From Colius striatus (Eukaryota; Chordata; Aves; Coliiformes; Coliidae), in assembly GCF_028858725.1 (NCBI RefSeq), contig NC_084790.1:33149031-33213030 (forward strand): a stretch of 64,000 bases of DNA, in the 5' to 3' direction. The notes beneath the pieces are model-generated. The model ran no database searches, was not told where the DNA came from, and saw nothing but the letters and a program-made list of their open reading frames with translations. Shown here piece by piece: positions 49,276-61,600 of this stretch. Made by a program: the position numbers and the translations under genes. Each line of letters opens with the position of its first letter. The first letter of the stretch is position 1.

Positions 49276-52200
49276 ATGTTGCAAAGGCCGAACCTGTATC
49301 TCTGCAGGGCAGTGTAGGACACAGTGGTCTTTACTTAGGATGCCCCAGTTATTGGATAGTATTTCCAGCTGGTCTGCTCCGGTCTCTTCGGGCGTGATTT
49401 CCCTATTAGCTGCCACCAGTGCTCCTACAACAGTTAGGAGATGCAGGCAACCTTACTGCTGCTAAGCCTACTCTGGATATTATCTGCTAGTTTCAATGGC
49501 ACGTTATGTTTTTAACGTTGCCGAGGCTACCCAGATCTCTCAGAAGGTCTGCAGGAAACTGCAGGAAACTGCAGCTGTCTTAAGGCAACTGAGCGTGGGA
49601 GGCATGTATGTCACCTGTATCAAGCAAGTCTTCCAAGAACAAGTCTGGAAGATGGCAGCAGTTGGAACTTAAGAATTCCAGTTCCAGCTTCTTACCTTCA
49701 CATACACCATTTAAAGGCTGTATTTTGTTGTGGTTTGTTTACAGCTCTATGGTCTGGACTTTTCAGCTTCTAGGGCCTGCATGCTTGCTGAATATGAAGA
49801 GACCCCTGCAGTCACTCTTCTCACAGGAGATCTCGAGCTGCTGCAGGCATCTGCCTGACTTTCAGGGTCATCTTGGGGTACTTGCAGTTCTTTCCTGTCT
49901 TTTGATTTCTGATATGTGGGCCTTAGTGTTTGCAGAAAAATTGTCTTCAGCCATTCTGTTGTTTTCTGCTTGTATTTTTTGAAACATGCACATTCAACCT
50001 AACACAGAAATTTATAGCAGAAGAACTCTAGTAAGCAGAGTAGTGTACAGCACCTGTAGATTTTACTGTTTGGCACTTCCTTTGTGACCAAATTTATGCC
50101 TCTACATAAGCAATTCAAAAGTAGTGGCCGTAACTATTGCTGAGAGATTTTTTTAAACTTGGGAGCAATGTGCTGTGCTGCTGTCTGTTTTAATTCACCC
50201 CTTTATAGCCATGGCAGTTTGTAATTTTTTTGCATTGTGTTAGCACAGCGTGTTTCTAGCTGCTTATTTTATCCTATTATATATCTACAAGGCATACCAC
50301 TAAATAAATAATCAGAAGAAAAGACAGAACAACAAAGCAGCAACAAAAGACTTAAAAAAAGTAGGCACTTGTAGCATCAGAGAACAAGTGGGTACTATGT
50401 TAGTTTACTATGAAGTGTATATTGCACTGTTTTCCGTTATCCACATGCTTACATATCTGTGTGATTTTTCTTTCATAGTGTATTTTAACTGTGAGTTCTT
50501 TTGCTGTTCATTTCTTTGCGTTGTCTTATAAAAATATCTTAGTTTTTCTGTCTGCCATCTGAACTGAAACTACCATGTTACACTCTATTCTACTGGTGAC
50601 ATCCACCACACATGTGTTTGCAGCTCTTACTGTTTCTCAGCACTGAAACATTTGATTAACTGATATTTTTCTTCCAGAGCTTCATTATTCATATCTATAT
50701 GCTTCTCCAAATCTCACTGATCATTTGGTTGGCATGGGACCTTTACTTCCTGCACTCACAATCTGCTTCCTCCATTTTGCTTTGACACTAATTTAAGTTC
50801 ATTTATTTAACTCAGTTGTTCCTTTAGTACTGTATTATGTAGCATTGTGGAAAATTTAAGTCTGCCAGAGACTCTTTCTGCTGGGCCACTTCCATGTTAG
50901 TTTGGTCTGAAAACTAACCAAATGCCATCAGATAAGGGAGCACACTTGAGTGCTTGTAGGGACAGTAAAGTGTTCTTGATCTAGTCCTTGTTGTGATTCT
51001 TGTGCCATATGACTTGTACTGGTAGTTTCCCCAGTGTTCAACATGACCACAGGCTTTGAATGTGCAGTGAAGAACTCCCGAGGTCTTTGAGGCTCTGCAC
51101 CAAAGTAGTATGAACAGTTCAGTGTAATATGCCTTTGTCTTGGCTTCCCTAGCTGAAAGATTTGCTGTTACTCTTAGACAGGCTCTATGGACTTAACTGT
51201 ATAGTTGTGGCAATGTGTAAGTGTAAGGCTGGTGGCTGCAAAATGTGAACTTTTGACAAGGTTTTTGCCTTGGCCCAGGTAATTTCTCTCCTATGTCCAC
51301 CACTCCTCCTTTTCTCAAATGACAAATATAGGAGAGGGTTGTATTCTCCCTAATCTTGACTGGGCTTGCGAGTCACCTAAATATGCTCAAGTTAATTGAG
51401 TGCCTACCTTCTCACACAAAAACAGACCTTCACATGCCAAAAGGCCTTGTCTTCTGGCCTCTGCTTTAGTGAATAAGTCTTGGTAAATTTTTTTAAAAAT
51501 CAATTTGACAGGTTTTAATTCTTCACACTCTTTCTTCTATTTGATTAGACAAGTAGCTTGAGGATGGGGGTTACCCTAGTGAGCAGAAGTGTCCTTCCAA
51601 GGAACAAGCTACATGGGGAATGCAAAGTGTGCTGGCCATGTTGGACAGCTGACACACAGCTGACAGCAGCTCTGCTGTCTGGTAGTGAGAAGGGATTTAA
51701 AAAGGCTTTGCTTTTGTTCAGTTGCCTTTGGAATATTAAAATGCAGGATAGTTATTGATATATAGGATATACACTGGGGGCTTCAAACATTCATGCCTTT
51801 TCTCCACATCTCTCCAAAAGGCTTTCCTGTTGGAAGGCAGAAAGCACCACCCCTTCCAAGCTAATTTTGCCTGGTCTTTCAGTAACATCTTACAGATTCA
51901 CTTGATCTTGATTTTGCAGTTTATAGTCTGGAGTCTTCTGCCCAGCCTTGTGAGGATTGAGGAGGCATTGGGCATGGAGGAAACTGAAATGTAGACCTGG
52001 AAGTTTTGCAAGTGTTTTTTTCTGCTCTTATGTTGGGAATTCAGAGGCCTGGGATGATGTTGCAAGAAGTTGTAAATGTTAACCTCTGACCTCTTCTAGG
52101 GTGTACTTCTATGGAAGGCATTTTTCAAACAACCTCTGATTAAACAATTAACCTTGCTATACTAGCTTTTCTTGTCCTACTCTTCTCTTTGTCCCTTTAT

Positions 52201-52335
52201 TTGCCTTCAGGGTGTTACTGTGAAAATATCATGTAAACAAAATCCACTCAGTAAAGAGCAGAAACTCTTACGTAGTTCATACAAGCTCAGTTACAAAACT
52301 GTGGCTGCAAACACTGCAAGAATTCAGTGTAACAA
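49276..52335. other. DNA upstream of GNE, nothing recognised
   Basis: About 3 kb with no coding exon or recognised repeat. A short tandem GCAGGAAACT duplication lies near 49550-49570. Confidence 0.5.
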
Positions 52336-52926
52336 TGTTCTGGTTTCAGCTGGAATAGTTATATTTTGAATTTGTGCTGTGTTGATATCACAGAGATGTT
52401 TTGGTTATTGTTGAGAAGTGCTTGCATAGTGTCAAGGTGTTTTCTGTTGCTGACATTGCTTTGTCAATGAGTAGGCTAGGGGACACAACAAGCTAGGAGG
52501 AAACATGGTCAGGACAGCTGACAAGAACTAGCCAAAGTATGCCATGTCAAGTATATAAACTTGGGTTAGATATAGGGCAGGGGTAGATCACTACTCAGAC
52601 ATCAGTCACCAGGTGGTAAGAAATTGCATTGTTCATCACTTATTTGGGGTTTTTTTGATTGTTTAGACTTTGAGGGGTTTTGGTTTTTATTGTGTTCTCC
52701 CTTGTGTTTTATTTCTCTCTCCTTTTTGTTACATTAACTTTTCATTACAATTCAATTATTATTTTTTAATATGATATTTTATATCATTTTAGTTATTAAA
52801 CTCTTCTTAAACAATGAGCTTTACTTGTTTTTTATGATTCTTCTCTCCATCCCCCTGGGTGGGAGGAGAGTGAGTGAGTGAGTGGCTGCATGGTGCTTAG
52901 TTGTTGGCTGACAAACAACTAGGACA
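52336..52926 (+). mobile_element. Avian ERV LTR upstream of GNE
   Basis: Starts TGTTCTGGTTTCAGCTGGAA and ends near AACAACTAGGACA. The internal order matches a common bird LTR: AGCTAGGAGGAAACATGG, then GGACAGCTGACAAGAACTAG, CAAGTATATAAACTTGGG (TATA box), TTGCATTGTTCATCACTT, an AT-rich run, and GAGTGAGTGAGTGAGTGGCT near the end. The orientation is plus. The five bases on either side (AACAA and GCGAA) do not match, so the duplication has decayed or the end is off. Confidence 0.8.
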
Positions 52927-53319
52927 GCGAAGATGCCAAAGCAGAAAGGGTTTGAACTTCCAGAATTATAGAAAAAGATGATGCTTAGCATTGTGGTGGG
53001 GGGCTGTGGACTCCTTCTCATCCCCTATGTAAGAGCCTGCCCAGACTGTCTGATGACAATAGAAGGGGGATCCTGAGCCCACAACAGTGGGGATTCTGGG
53101 TTGAAAGGAGGGTGAATGAGAAAGCTCAGTGTAGAAAACTCCTAGGCTTGCAGGCTTAGTAAACCCAGTATCTTGTTCAGATTGATGGTGAATATTAGCT
53201 CAGTCATATTTCAAGAAAGATCAAAGCTCTGTCCAAAAGTCCAAGGGTGTTAATGTGGTAAAGGTACCTGAGTTTCTATAGCTAGTGATATAGAGTGAAT
53301 GGCTAACACTCATTAAAAG
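52927..53319. other. Spacer between LTR and CR1
   Basis: Nothing recognised. Confidence 0.5.
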
Positions 53320-54047
53320 CCTGCAAAGTCCTGCACTTGAGGAGGAGTAACTCCATGCACCAATATATGCTGGAGGCCATCTGTCTGGAAAACAGCTTTG
53401 CAGAAAAGAACCTGGGGTCCTGGTGGACATCAAGTTGAACGTTTACCAGCAACATGTGCTTGTGGCAAAGTAGGCAAATGATATCTTGAACTACGTTAGG
53501 CTCAGCGGGCTGAGGAAGTTACCTTTCCCCTTTATGCAGCACTGTTAAGGTCACATCTGGAAAACTATATTGAGTTCTGTGCTCTCCAGTACTAGAGACA
53601 TACAGAACTACTGAAGAGAGTCCAGCAAAGGGCCACAAAGATGATTAAAATCCTGAAGTATCTCTAATAAGATGAAAAGCTGAGAAAGTTAGTACTCTCT
53701 TAGAGCAGGCTCAGTGGGGAATCTCATCAATATGTACAAATATCTGAAGGGAGAATGTAAAGAGGAGAGACCCAGGTGCTTTTCAGTGGTGCCCAGTGAC
53801 AAGCAAGGGGCACAACCTGAAACATAGGAGGTTTCCTCTGAATGTCAGGAAACACTTCTTTACTGTGAGAGTGATGGAGCACTGGCACAGGTTGCCTAGA
53901 GAGTAACATCTCCATTGAGATTTTATAAAGCTACATGGACATAGCCCTGGGCAGCCAGCTCTAGATGGCCCTGCTTGAGCTGGGTGTTTGGACCATATGA
54001 CCTTCAGGGATTGCTTTCAACCTTAGTCATTCCATGATTCTGTGACT
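53320..54047 (+). mobile_element. Old CR1 LINE fragment
   Basis: Plus orientation, about 730 bp, well diverged. It contains CTGCAAAGTCCTGCACTTGA, then CTCCATGCACCAATATATGC, GTCCAGCAAAGGGCCACAAA and a tail ATTCCATGATTCTGTG. No open frame is kept. Confidence 0.85.
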
Positions 54048-57000
54048 AGTGTTGTAAAGTACTGAAGACATGCAAAAAAATCATACCAGTCACATCCTGG
54101 CAGCTGAAGACCATGAGGAATGATTAAAGGTCTCTAAAGTGCTATCAGACAGCTGTGTTTTTAAACACCTGAATTAATCCTCAAGCGTGTCTTGGCAGTA
54201 ACTTCTCCGGAAAGCAAATTTGTTCCACTCGGTGATCTCTCTGTGAAAGGGCAGGGCAGGATATGGATCCTGCTGAAGAGGAAGATGATGTTTGACTTAC
54301 AGGTGTTGGCTTATTTGGTGTGTCAAATGACACATTGAAGAATTTCTTGCATTTTTTTCCTAAGCATGATTTTTTTTTTACAGTGTTGATTTTACTTTGT
54401 TCTTCTTTTCTTGGTCGGGTTTTATTCTGTTTTTGGTATGGGTGCTTGTAAGACCAGGTGTGTGTTTAGGTTTTATACCAGCAAGAGATAATTTGAAATA
54501 TTTGGCCTCCAGTATCATGGTAGAAAAGGTCTGGGAGCATAACTAACTTGTAGATCAGGGCCTTGCTGCTTGATACTCTAGAGGTGGAGATTCAGTCTTG
54601 GTGGCTCTGAGACAAGTGCCTGAGACTCAGTGCTCTTGAAGAGAAGGTCTGGCCTATAAGACTTTGACAGAAGAACTGAAATCAGAGTTGGGCACAGCTG
54701 TCTTTAAGCTTAGGGACTAGGCTCATTTTGGATTTGAGGTGTGCTGAATAGCAGGAAAAAAAACCCTTTATTGAGAAGGGAAAATTTTCAGGATGGTACT
54801 ACAGCTGCCTACAGGCACATCCTAGATCACATGCCATTTCATTCTACTTGTTTCTAGCTGTAAGCTAGACCAAAAGAGAAGGCTACTTGAACAGACATGA
54901 TTGTACTGGATTCTTCTTTAGATCTTTATTTGGGTTTTTCCTGTTGCAAGCTATGATTGACAGAACAGCTTTGCTTTCATGACTATTTTTTACTGTTAGA
55001 TCGATCCTGAATGCGGAAAGCCTAATTCTGTTATAAGAGTTTAGGCGAGAATCTGAACTGTGTTAGATATGAAATATACTGTACCTACACCTCCAACAGA
55101 CCTTTGAAAATCCAGGGGTGGGAAAACAAGCCCTAGATTATGTGTGTTTCCTGTACATTAGGAATAGAGTGAGCATATTTGTGAGCACCAGGCGGAAGGG
55201 AATATAAAATGAAGCCACACTGAAAGGAGTACTTATGAAGTTTTCCTTTAAAGACAGAAAGGCAGAGCTATCTTCTTACAAATGGAGAAGTAGCAACATT
55301 GATTATACTGTGTGAGAGCAGCCCTGAAGGTGACTTCATACTTTACATTTGAGATTAACAGGGGACAGAGAGGGTCTTTCTGTTCTTGGCAAAGGTACTG
55401 GCAATGAACTGTGTGCCTGATACTTCTACAACAAAAAGAGAAAACTTGCATAAATATCAAGGCTAGGTTTTTGGAGTTCACCTCAAGAACAAGTGAGGTC
55501 CTTACTTATCTCAGCACTTCACTTACCTGAAATTACAGAATGCTGTACCAGCAAAGCACATTCGCAACAGTGCAGCTATGTGAGTAAACTTGCATTACTT
55601 TTGCTCCAATAGCAAGACATGGTATCCCAATAAAGACCCAGGCCTGTGAAACGGCTAAACCACTCCTTGTGGTATGTGTGAGAACTGCTTTGTTAATACT
55701 GCCCTTCTGCACACTGCTGTCCCTCAGACCTGTGTTGATAGAAGTACTGAAGCTTCTGTCTGGGTTCTTCATGTGCAAGCCTATGTCAGAAACTGACACT
55801 ACAGCTCCTCATTGCAGTAGTTCAGTCCAATGCTTTCCTTCCCCTCCTCCGAATCTCCATTGAAATCTGTTCCTGAGACAGAAATGAAGACATCCCAGCT
55901 CTGCAGTTGAGCTACTTTGTGGTTATACACTGCTGAGATCTCACCGAGGAAGGTATCTGTCTTTGCCACAGACAGACAGGAAGGCTCTGCAGGACAGTCT
56001 GGTTTATGTCCTCATTGAGTTTTTAGCCTAAGTGAGGATCCTAGCAGAGTCCTTGAGGTGAAGCCAGTAGCCTAGTGTTGAGGGAAGGTTTAGGAAACAG
56101 AAACGTAGGGTAAAAATGAAACCTCTTCACAAATTCTGCAGTGAAAGCTTACTTCATTTATTTCCCCAAGCTTCTCTGACATTCTCTGCTGTACATATCC
56201 AAGCACAAGAGAATCTTGAGTTAAATCTCTCTCTAAATACTTGAGAGATAATTTTCCCAGTGTCCCAAGGTGTCCTTCTTCATAAATGCCATGCGTACTT
56301 CTAGAAAGGATAAGAAATCATGTGTAGAGTGCACATTTCAAGCATTCCTAGCATTAAACTTACTGAAAAGTTTTAGTGCTTCATGTGTTTTGCAATTACT
56401 CATATATAGGATTTCTTGTATCTGAAAAGTTTTTAAAAAACTTTCTTTGTATTTAATCTCCAAATAGTGAAACTGAAATATTTCATAGAAGTCTTGTTTT
56501 AAGGAGAGCATGTTTGAGATAAATCACCTTTGAGAGAGTAGACCAGAACATTTCAGACTGAAAGATGTTTTATTCCAGCAAGTCATACACAATGAAGAAA
56601 GTCAGGGGTGCTGAAACACATAGTAGGCCTAGTTGAATTCTTGACCTAGTTTTGAATGCTACTTTTAACAGCTAGGTCTTGCTGAATTTTAGTTGAGGGA
56701 GGGCACATTTTTAAATCTACTTTGGCACTTAAAATGTAGAAAGACACCACTGGAATTTTTGAATATGCATTGGAAGATACTGAGATTCAAAACTCTACTT
56801 CCCTCAAGTGCCTAGCCTGTTGGGATCTAACTCAACCAAAACCTTCCTTCATCCTTAGGGACCACAATATATTTGCAAAGCAAAACAGTGAAACTGTTAA
56901 AATTAGAAAGCAGTCATTCTGGGCATGGCAAAAGGTAGGAAAAGCATTAACAAACCTCCCACAGGACTTTGAGACTTGCCAAAGGGTGGACTGTTGTCTC

Positions 57001-57577
57001 TTCCACTGTGTCAGAGGACTGTAAGGTGTGGCACAGCAGGAGGCAGTGCACAGTGAGCAGTACTTTTTTTTCTTCCTTCTTCCCTTTATGTCACAAAGTT
57101 GTTTTAGCAAATAGGTACAGTTCTCTTACCAAAGCCAATCTCCACCCTCTTGGTTATTTAGTCTCACTCAACACTGAGTAGTTTGCATGGCAGATTGTTG
57201 CTGCTTAGCACACTGCAGCTAGTCTAATGGTGTAAAGAAGAGTCTATGTGATTTGTTTCCATATGACTGCCTTTTCTTAGAATTCTGTTTAAGCTACAAA
57301 ACTCAAGTGCATATAGTGTCTCAATGAAGAAGCAGTATTGCTGTATGGCAAAAATCAGGGAGGGAAATCTGTAATACTTGTGTGGGAATGACATGCCTAG
57401 TGCTAAAACCAGTATTTCGCTAGAATCTGCAGCATGTATCACCTGACACAGACCAATCTTTCCCTTATTGAAAAAATACAGATGAGAATAATTAAAAAAC
57501 TCCCAGAACATACTTTATTCGGGAGTGAGTAAGTCAAAGGGCAGGGCTTGTGGTCAAATGTCCTGTTCTGGCTACAG
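54048..57577. other. Intergenic DNA, nothing recognised
   Basis: Unique-looking sequence. Short open frames carry no domain I recognise. Confidence 0.5.
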
Positions 57578-58665
57578 AATCACAGAATGGTAGAGGTTGG
57601 AAGGGACCTGAGGTCCAGAGGTTGGAAGGTTCATCTAGATCAGGTCACATAGTAATGCATCCAGGCAGGTTTAGAAAAACTCCAGAGAAGGAGACTCCAC
57701 CTCCTTGGGCAGCCTGTGCCAAGGCTCCCTCACCCTCACAGTGAACTGTTTAAGTGGACCTCTTGGGTTCCAGCTTTTGTCCATTACTCTGTTACTTATT
57801 GCTGGAGATTACAGGAAAAAGCGCTGTCCTGTCCTCTTGACATGCACCTTTTAAATAATTGTAAGTATTAATGAGATCTCCCCTCTGTCTCCTCTTCCCC
57901 AGGCTGAACAGCCCCAGTTCCTGCAGTCTTTCCTCATAAGGAAGATGCTCCAGTCCGCTGATCATCTTGATGGCCCTGCACTGAACTCTCTCCAGAAGTT
58001 CCCTGTCCCTCTTGAGCTGAGGAGCCCAGAAATGGACCCAGTACTCCAGATGAGGCCTCACCAGAGCAGATTAGAGGGGGAGCAGAACCTCCCTTGACCT
58101 GCTGTCCACACTCTTATTGGTGCATCCCAGGATGCCATTGGCCTTCTTGGCCACGAGGACACATTGCTGGCTCATGTTTAGTTTATTATCAATCAGGACT
58201 CTAAGGTCTCACTCTGCAGAGCTGCTCTCCAGTAGTCAACTCCCAGCCTGTACTGGTGTATGGGATTGTTCCTTTCCAGATGCAGGACTGCACTTGTCCT
58301 TGTTGAACCTCATGAGGTTCCTCTCTGCCAAGCTCTCAAGACGGTCAAGATCCCACTGAGTGGCAGCACAGCCTTCTGGGGAATCAGCCAGTCCTCCCAG
58401 TTTGGTGTCATGTCACTCCAGTCTTCAAAAGGGCAGGAAGGACGACCCAGGAAACTACAGGCTGGTCAGCCTCACCTCCATCCTTGGAAAGGTGATGGAA
58501 CAACTCATCCTGAATGTTATCACTAAACATATGAAGGAAAAAGTGGTTATCAGGGGGAGTCAACATGGCTTCACCAAGGGGAAATCCTGTTTCACCAACC
58601 TGATAGCTTTCTATGAGTGTATAACCAGCTGGCTAGATGAGGGGAGAGCAGTGGATGTCATCTAC
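57578..58665 (-). mobile_element. CR1 with inverted 5' part and junction deletion
   Basis: The 3' portion is minus-oriented at 57578-58410 (tail CAGAATCACAGAATGGTAGA) and stops within the RT at the block TGACACCAAACTGGGAGG. From 58411 to 58665 an upstream RT portion lies in plus orientation (TCACTCCAGTCTTCAAAAGG, then TACAGGCTGGTCAGCCTC, to GCAGTGGATGTCATCTAC). By comparison with the copy at 31289, about 250 bases between the two pieces are absent. Confidence 0.85.
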
Positions 58666-61600
58666 AAATTGCTGAACTCTGTTCAATTATTGAACATAAT
58701 GCAGTGGTTCTAAGACCATCATCTTGTGTTTAAATATGGTGACTAAAAGGTATTTCTCAAATTGATGGCAGTCGTGCATGCACATTTTCTATGCAAGCTG
58801 ATTTTTAAAGGTCATTAATTCTGTGCAAATGTTTGTTTAGAAGTTTAATTCCTGGTTCTGAGCCTGGTCTTTTGTCAGCATTTTTCTGTCTGTTCTGAGA
58901 GAAATGTTATCTTCAGGCTTGTATTAGACAAGCAGCAGAATCTCAGCTCTCAGCTTGCCTGTGCTAGCCTCAAAGCAGCAGTCCTATCCCACATCTTGTT
59001 CCTGAGCTGGAGGTAGGAGGGCAGGAGTGTAACATCTCCTCTCTTACGCTGATCAGAGCAAGAGATAAGGGCCAAATGCAGCAGCAGGCTGACTGTGCCG
59101 TGGAAACATGTAGGTTAGCATGTCCCAATCAAAAACTGAAATTTGGATGTTGCTTCTTTTCTGTGCTGTCTGGATCACAACTTGGTGGGGTATTCAGAGC
59201 TATCTGAGTCTATATCATTAGAGCTCCAGTGTCTGTATTTCCCCTTTCCATCTATTTTATGCATGGCTGGTTCTCCATTTGTTGAGTTTGGTTTTTTTTT
59301 TTTGGCCTCTCTTGAGTTCACACTTGAATCCTCACTGTAGTCACTCCAGCTCCTTTGATGTCCCCATAGTATTTCTGGGAGTTACTAGAATGAAGACCTA
59401 AGCCTGAGCAAATTATTTTTTGCTTGCAAAGTTGTATATGATCAACTATATTGGACCTGGGACTGGTGAATGTTGCTAGAAAGTATTTCATAGCAAAATG
59501 ACTACTCATCCTCTCAAATCAACAGAATGTTTTTAATTTAATATGACAACCAAGCTGAAAAATATTTTCCTTTTTGGTTTATTATAAGCTCATCAACTAA
59601 ATAAAAAATTCTGTCTTGCTAGCCATCCAAAGCCCTTAAGAGTTTTGTTCAAGATAGAAAAGTTTCAGGCAAAAGCAAAGCATATTTTTGTTTGTTTACG
59701 ATTCAGCTGAATTGAATCAATGAATTCTTGTTACAGATTGTAAAGGAAAAGTTTTAATTTTTTTTTTTAAAGATGAATATCTGACATTTTGAGAGGAAAA
59801 CAAAACATTTCTTATTGACCAGATAGATATTTAAGCAAATGATTTCTTTCACTGAAATAGTTTCCTTAGGAAAAAAAAAAGTTTGAATTTTTTGATTCCA
59901 CTCCACTTCTCAGTTGGGGCTTAAGAAAACATTTATGAGCTCCGTCTTGCTTGCTGCTAAAATCCTGCTTGACATGACAAATCTGGCTTATTGAGCTGTA
60001 TTCTAGTCTCTGTAAATTCAGGGAGGGTGATGTCCTTGAATACATGAAAAGATAAAAAGCTTTCTCTCAGCACTGAAAAGAACACATGTAATTAACCAAA
60101 TCAAACCTATGCAGTTGTAGGATTTGACATCCAGCTACAGAGTGAGATAGCAAGAGGTTAGAGAAAATTTCAGTGTCTGAGAATGGGAGGTTTGGTATTA
60201 TGTGGCCAGGATACTCCCATGGGTCTTTCCTTCCTTCTCCTGTAGTCAAATCCTGGCTAAACATGGCTACACTTTATACCTCTTTAGTCTTAGGATTAGT
60301 TTGCATGTCAGATGCTCCAAGAACATTCACAACTGATAATTAACCCCAAGAACACATATCGCAAAATACTGTAAGTTTGTGAATGCGTTGTAGTTCATCA
60401 TTCAGCAAAGGAAAGATTTCAAAAGCACTGTGGAAAGGGCATCTAAACTGTGCTTCCTTCTCATGTTCTTTTCAAACAGTATCACCAAACTCAACTTAGA
60501 AACCATTATCCATAAACTGAATCTGTTTACAAAGTTTCTTAGTGGAACTTATCATTCAATTCCTACTAAGAAGAAATTGGGCAAAACTGGGCACCCCTAA
60601 TCTGCAAGAGTTCAGAAAATTTCAGTTATTTTGTGAAGCAATTTTAGATTCATTGCTCTGAAAAGTATTTCCAATCCTCTGCATTCAAAAAATTTTGATA
60701 TTTACTTAAAATTATAAAGAAATATGTTTTGCTTTCTTACTGTCTTCTTTGGGTCTTTGAGTCTTTTAAGTACCCTATTCTCCAACATTTTCTCTGCAGT
60801 GGTGGAAGTCAGAACCTTAATTTTTGGTTAATAAGAAGCAAGTCAGATTGTATGACTTTCAAGAGCTAAGACTTTAGGCAAAACTACAGACTTAACAGAA
60901 TAGTTAGTTGAATCTTCTGTCTTCAAACAGTACCAACCACATATTTGAGGCTCCATATCGGGCTTCTTGAATAGTGTGAGTTCTCTGTTCAGTTGGCAAC
61001 GTGACTCACAAGCCAGTTGTGTAAACCACAAATCAAGTGACCCTGCACAAAGAATTCCTTCTAATACAAGAGAGAGAGTTTTCTGTTTGACTGTAGTAAA
61101 AAGCAACCAAACTCTGCCACGTTCCCAGCATTCACAGAAGAAAAAGCTCAGGTGGTCCTGTTGTTAGTCTGAAGAGGAATTGCACAATAGTGCCAGCTTT
61201 CCTTTGTACATTTTCACATCAGCTAAGACAGCAATCTACTGCTCTAAGCTCACTCTCATTCCTGTAATTACACTGTTATTGTCCCCTGTGTACTGTGTTG
61301 TTGCAAATATAGCCTAGGAATGGTGGGCAGAAGTACAACAGAAGTCTGTCATTATTGTACTATATGCTATAGATACGCATAACCATCCTTTTCATAACAT
61401 GTTTTGCTTCAAAAGAAGAAAAAGAAGAGGAATAGCAGAAGCCAGAGAGGTTAAATAGCTTGCATGAAAAGTTAGTGATTGCACCAGGCATATGTACTGC
61501 ATTGCTAGACTTCAGTTGATACCTTCTGTGTTGAACTATGCTACCCCATGTTTTTGTGTTAAGGTTGTCTCTGAAACCACTAAAATCACATTCACTTTTA

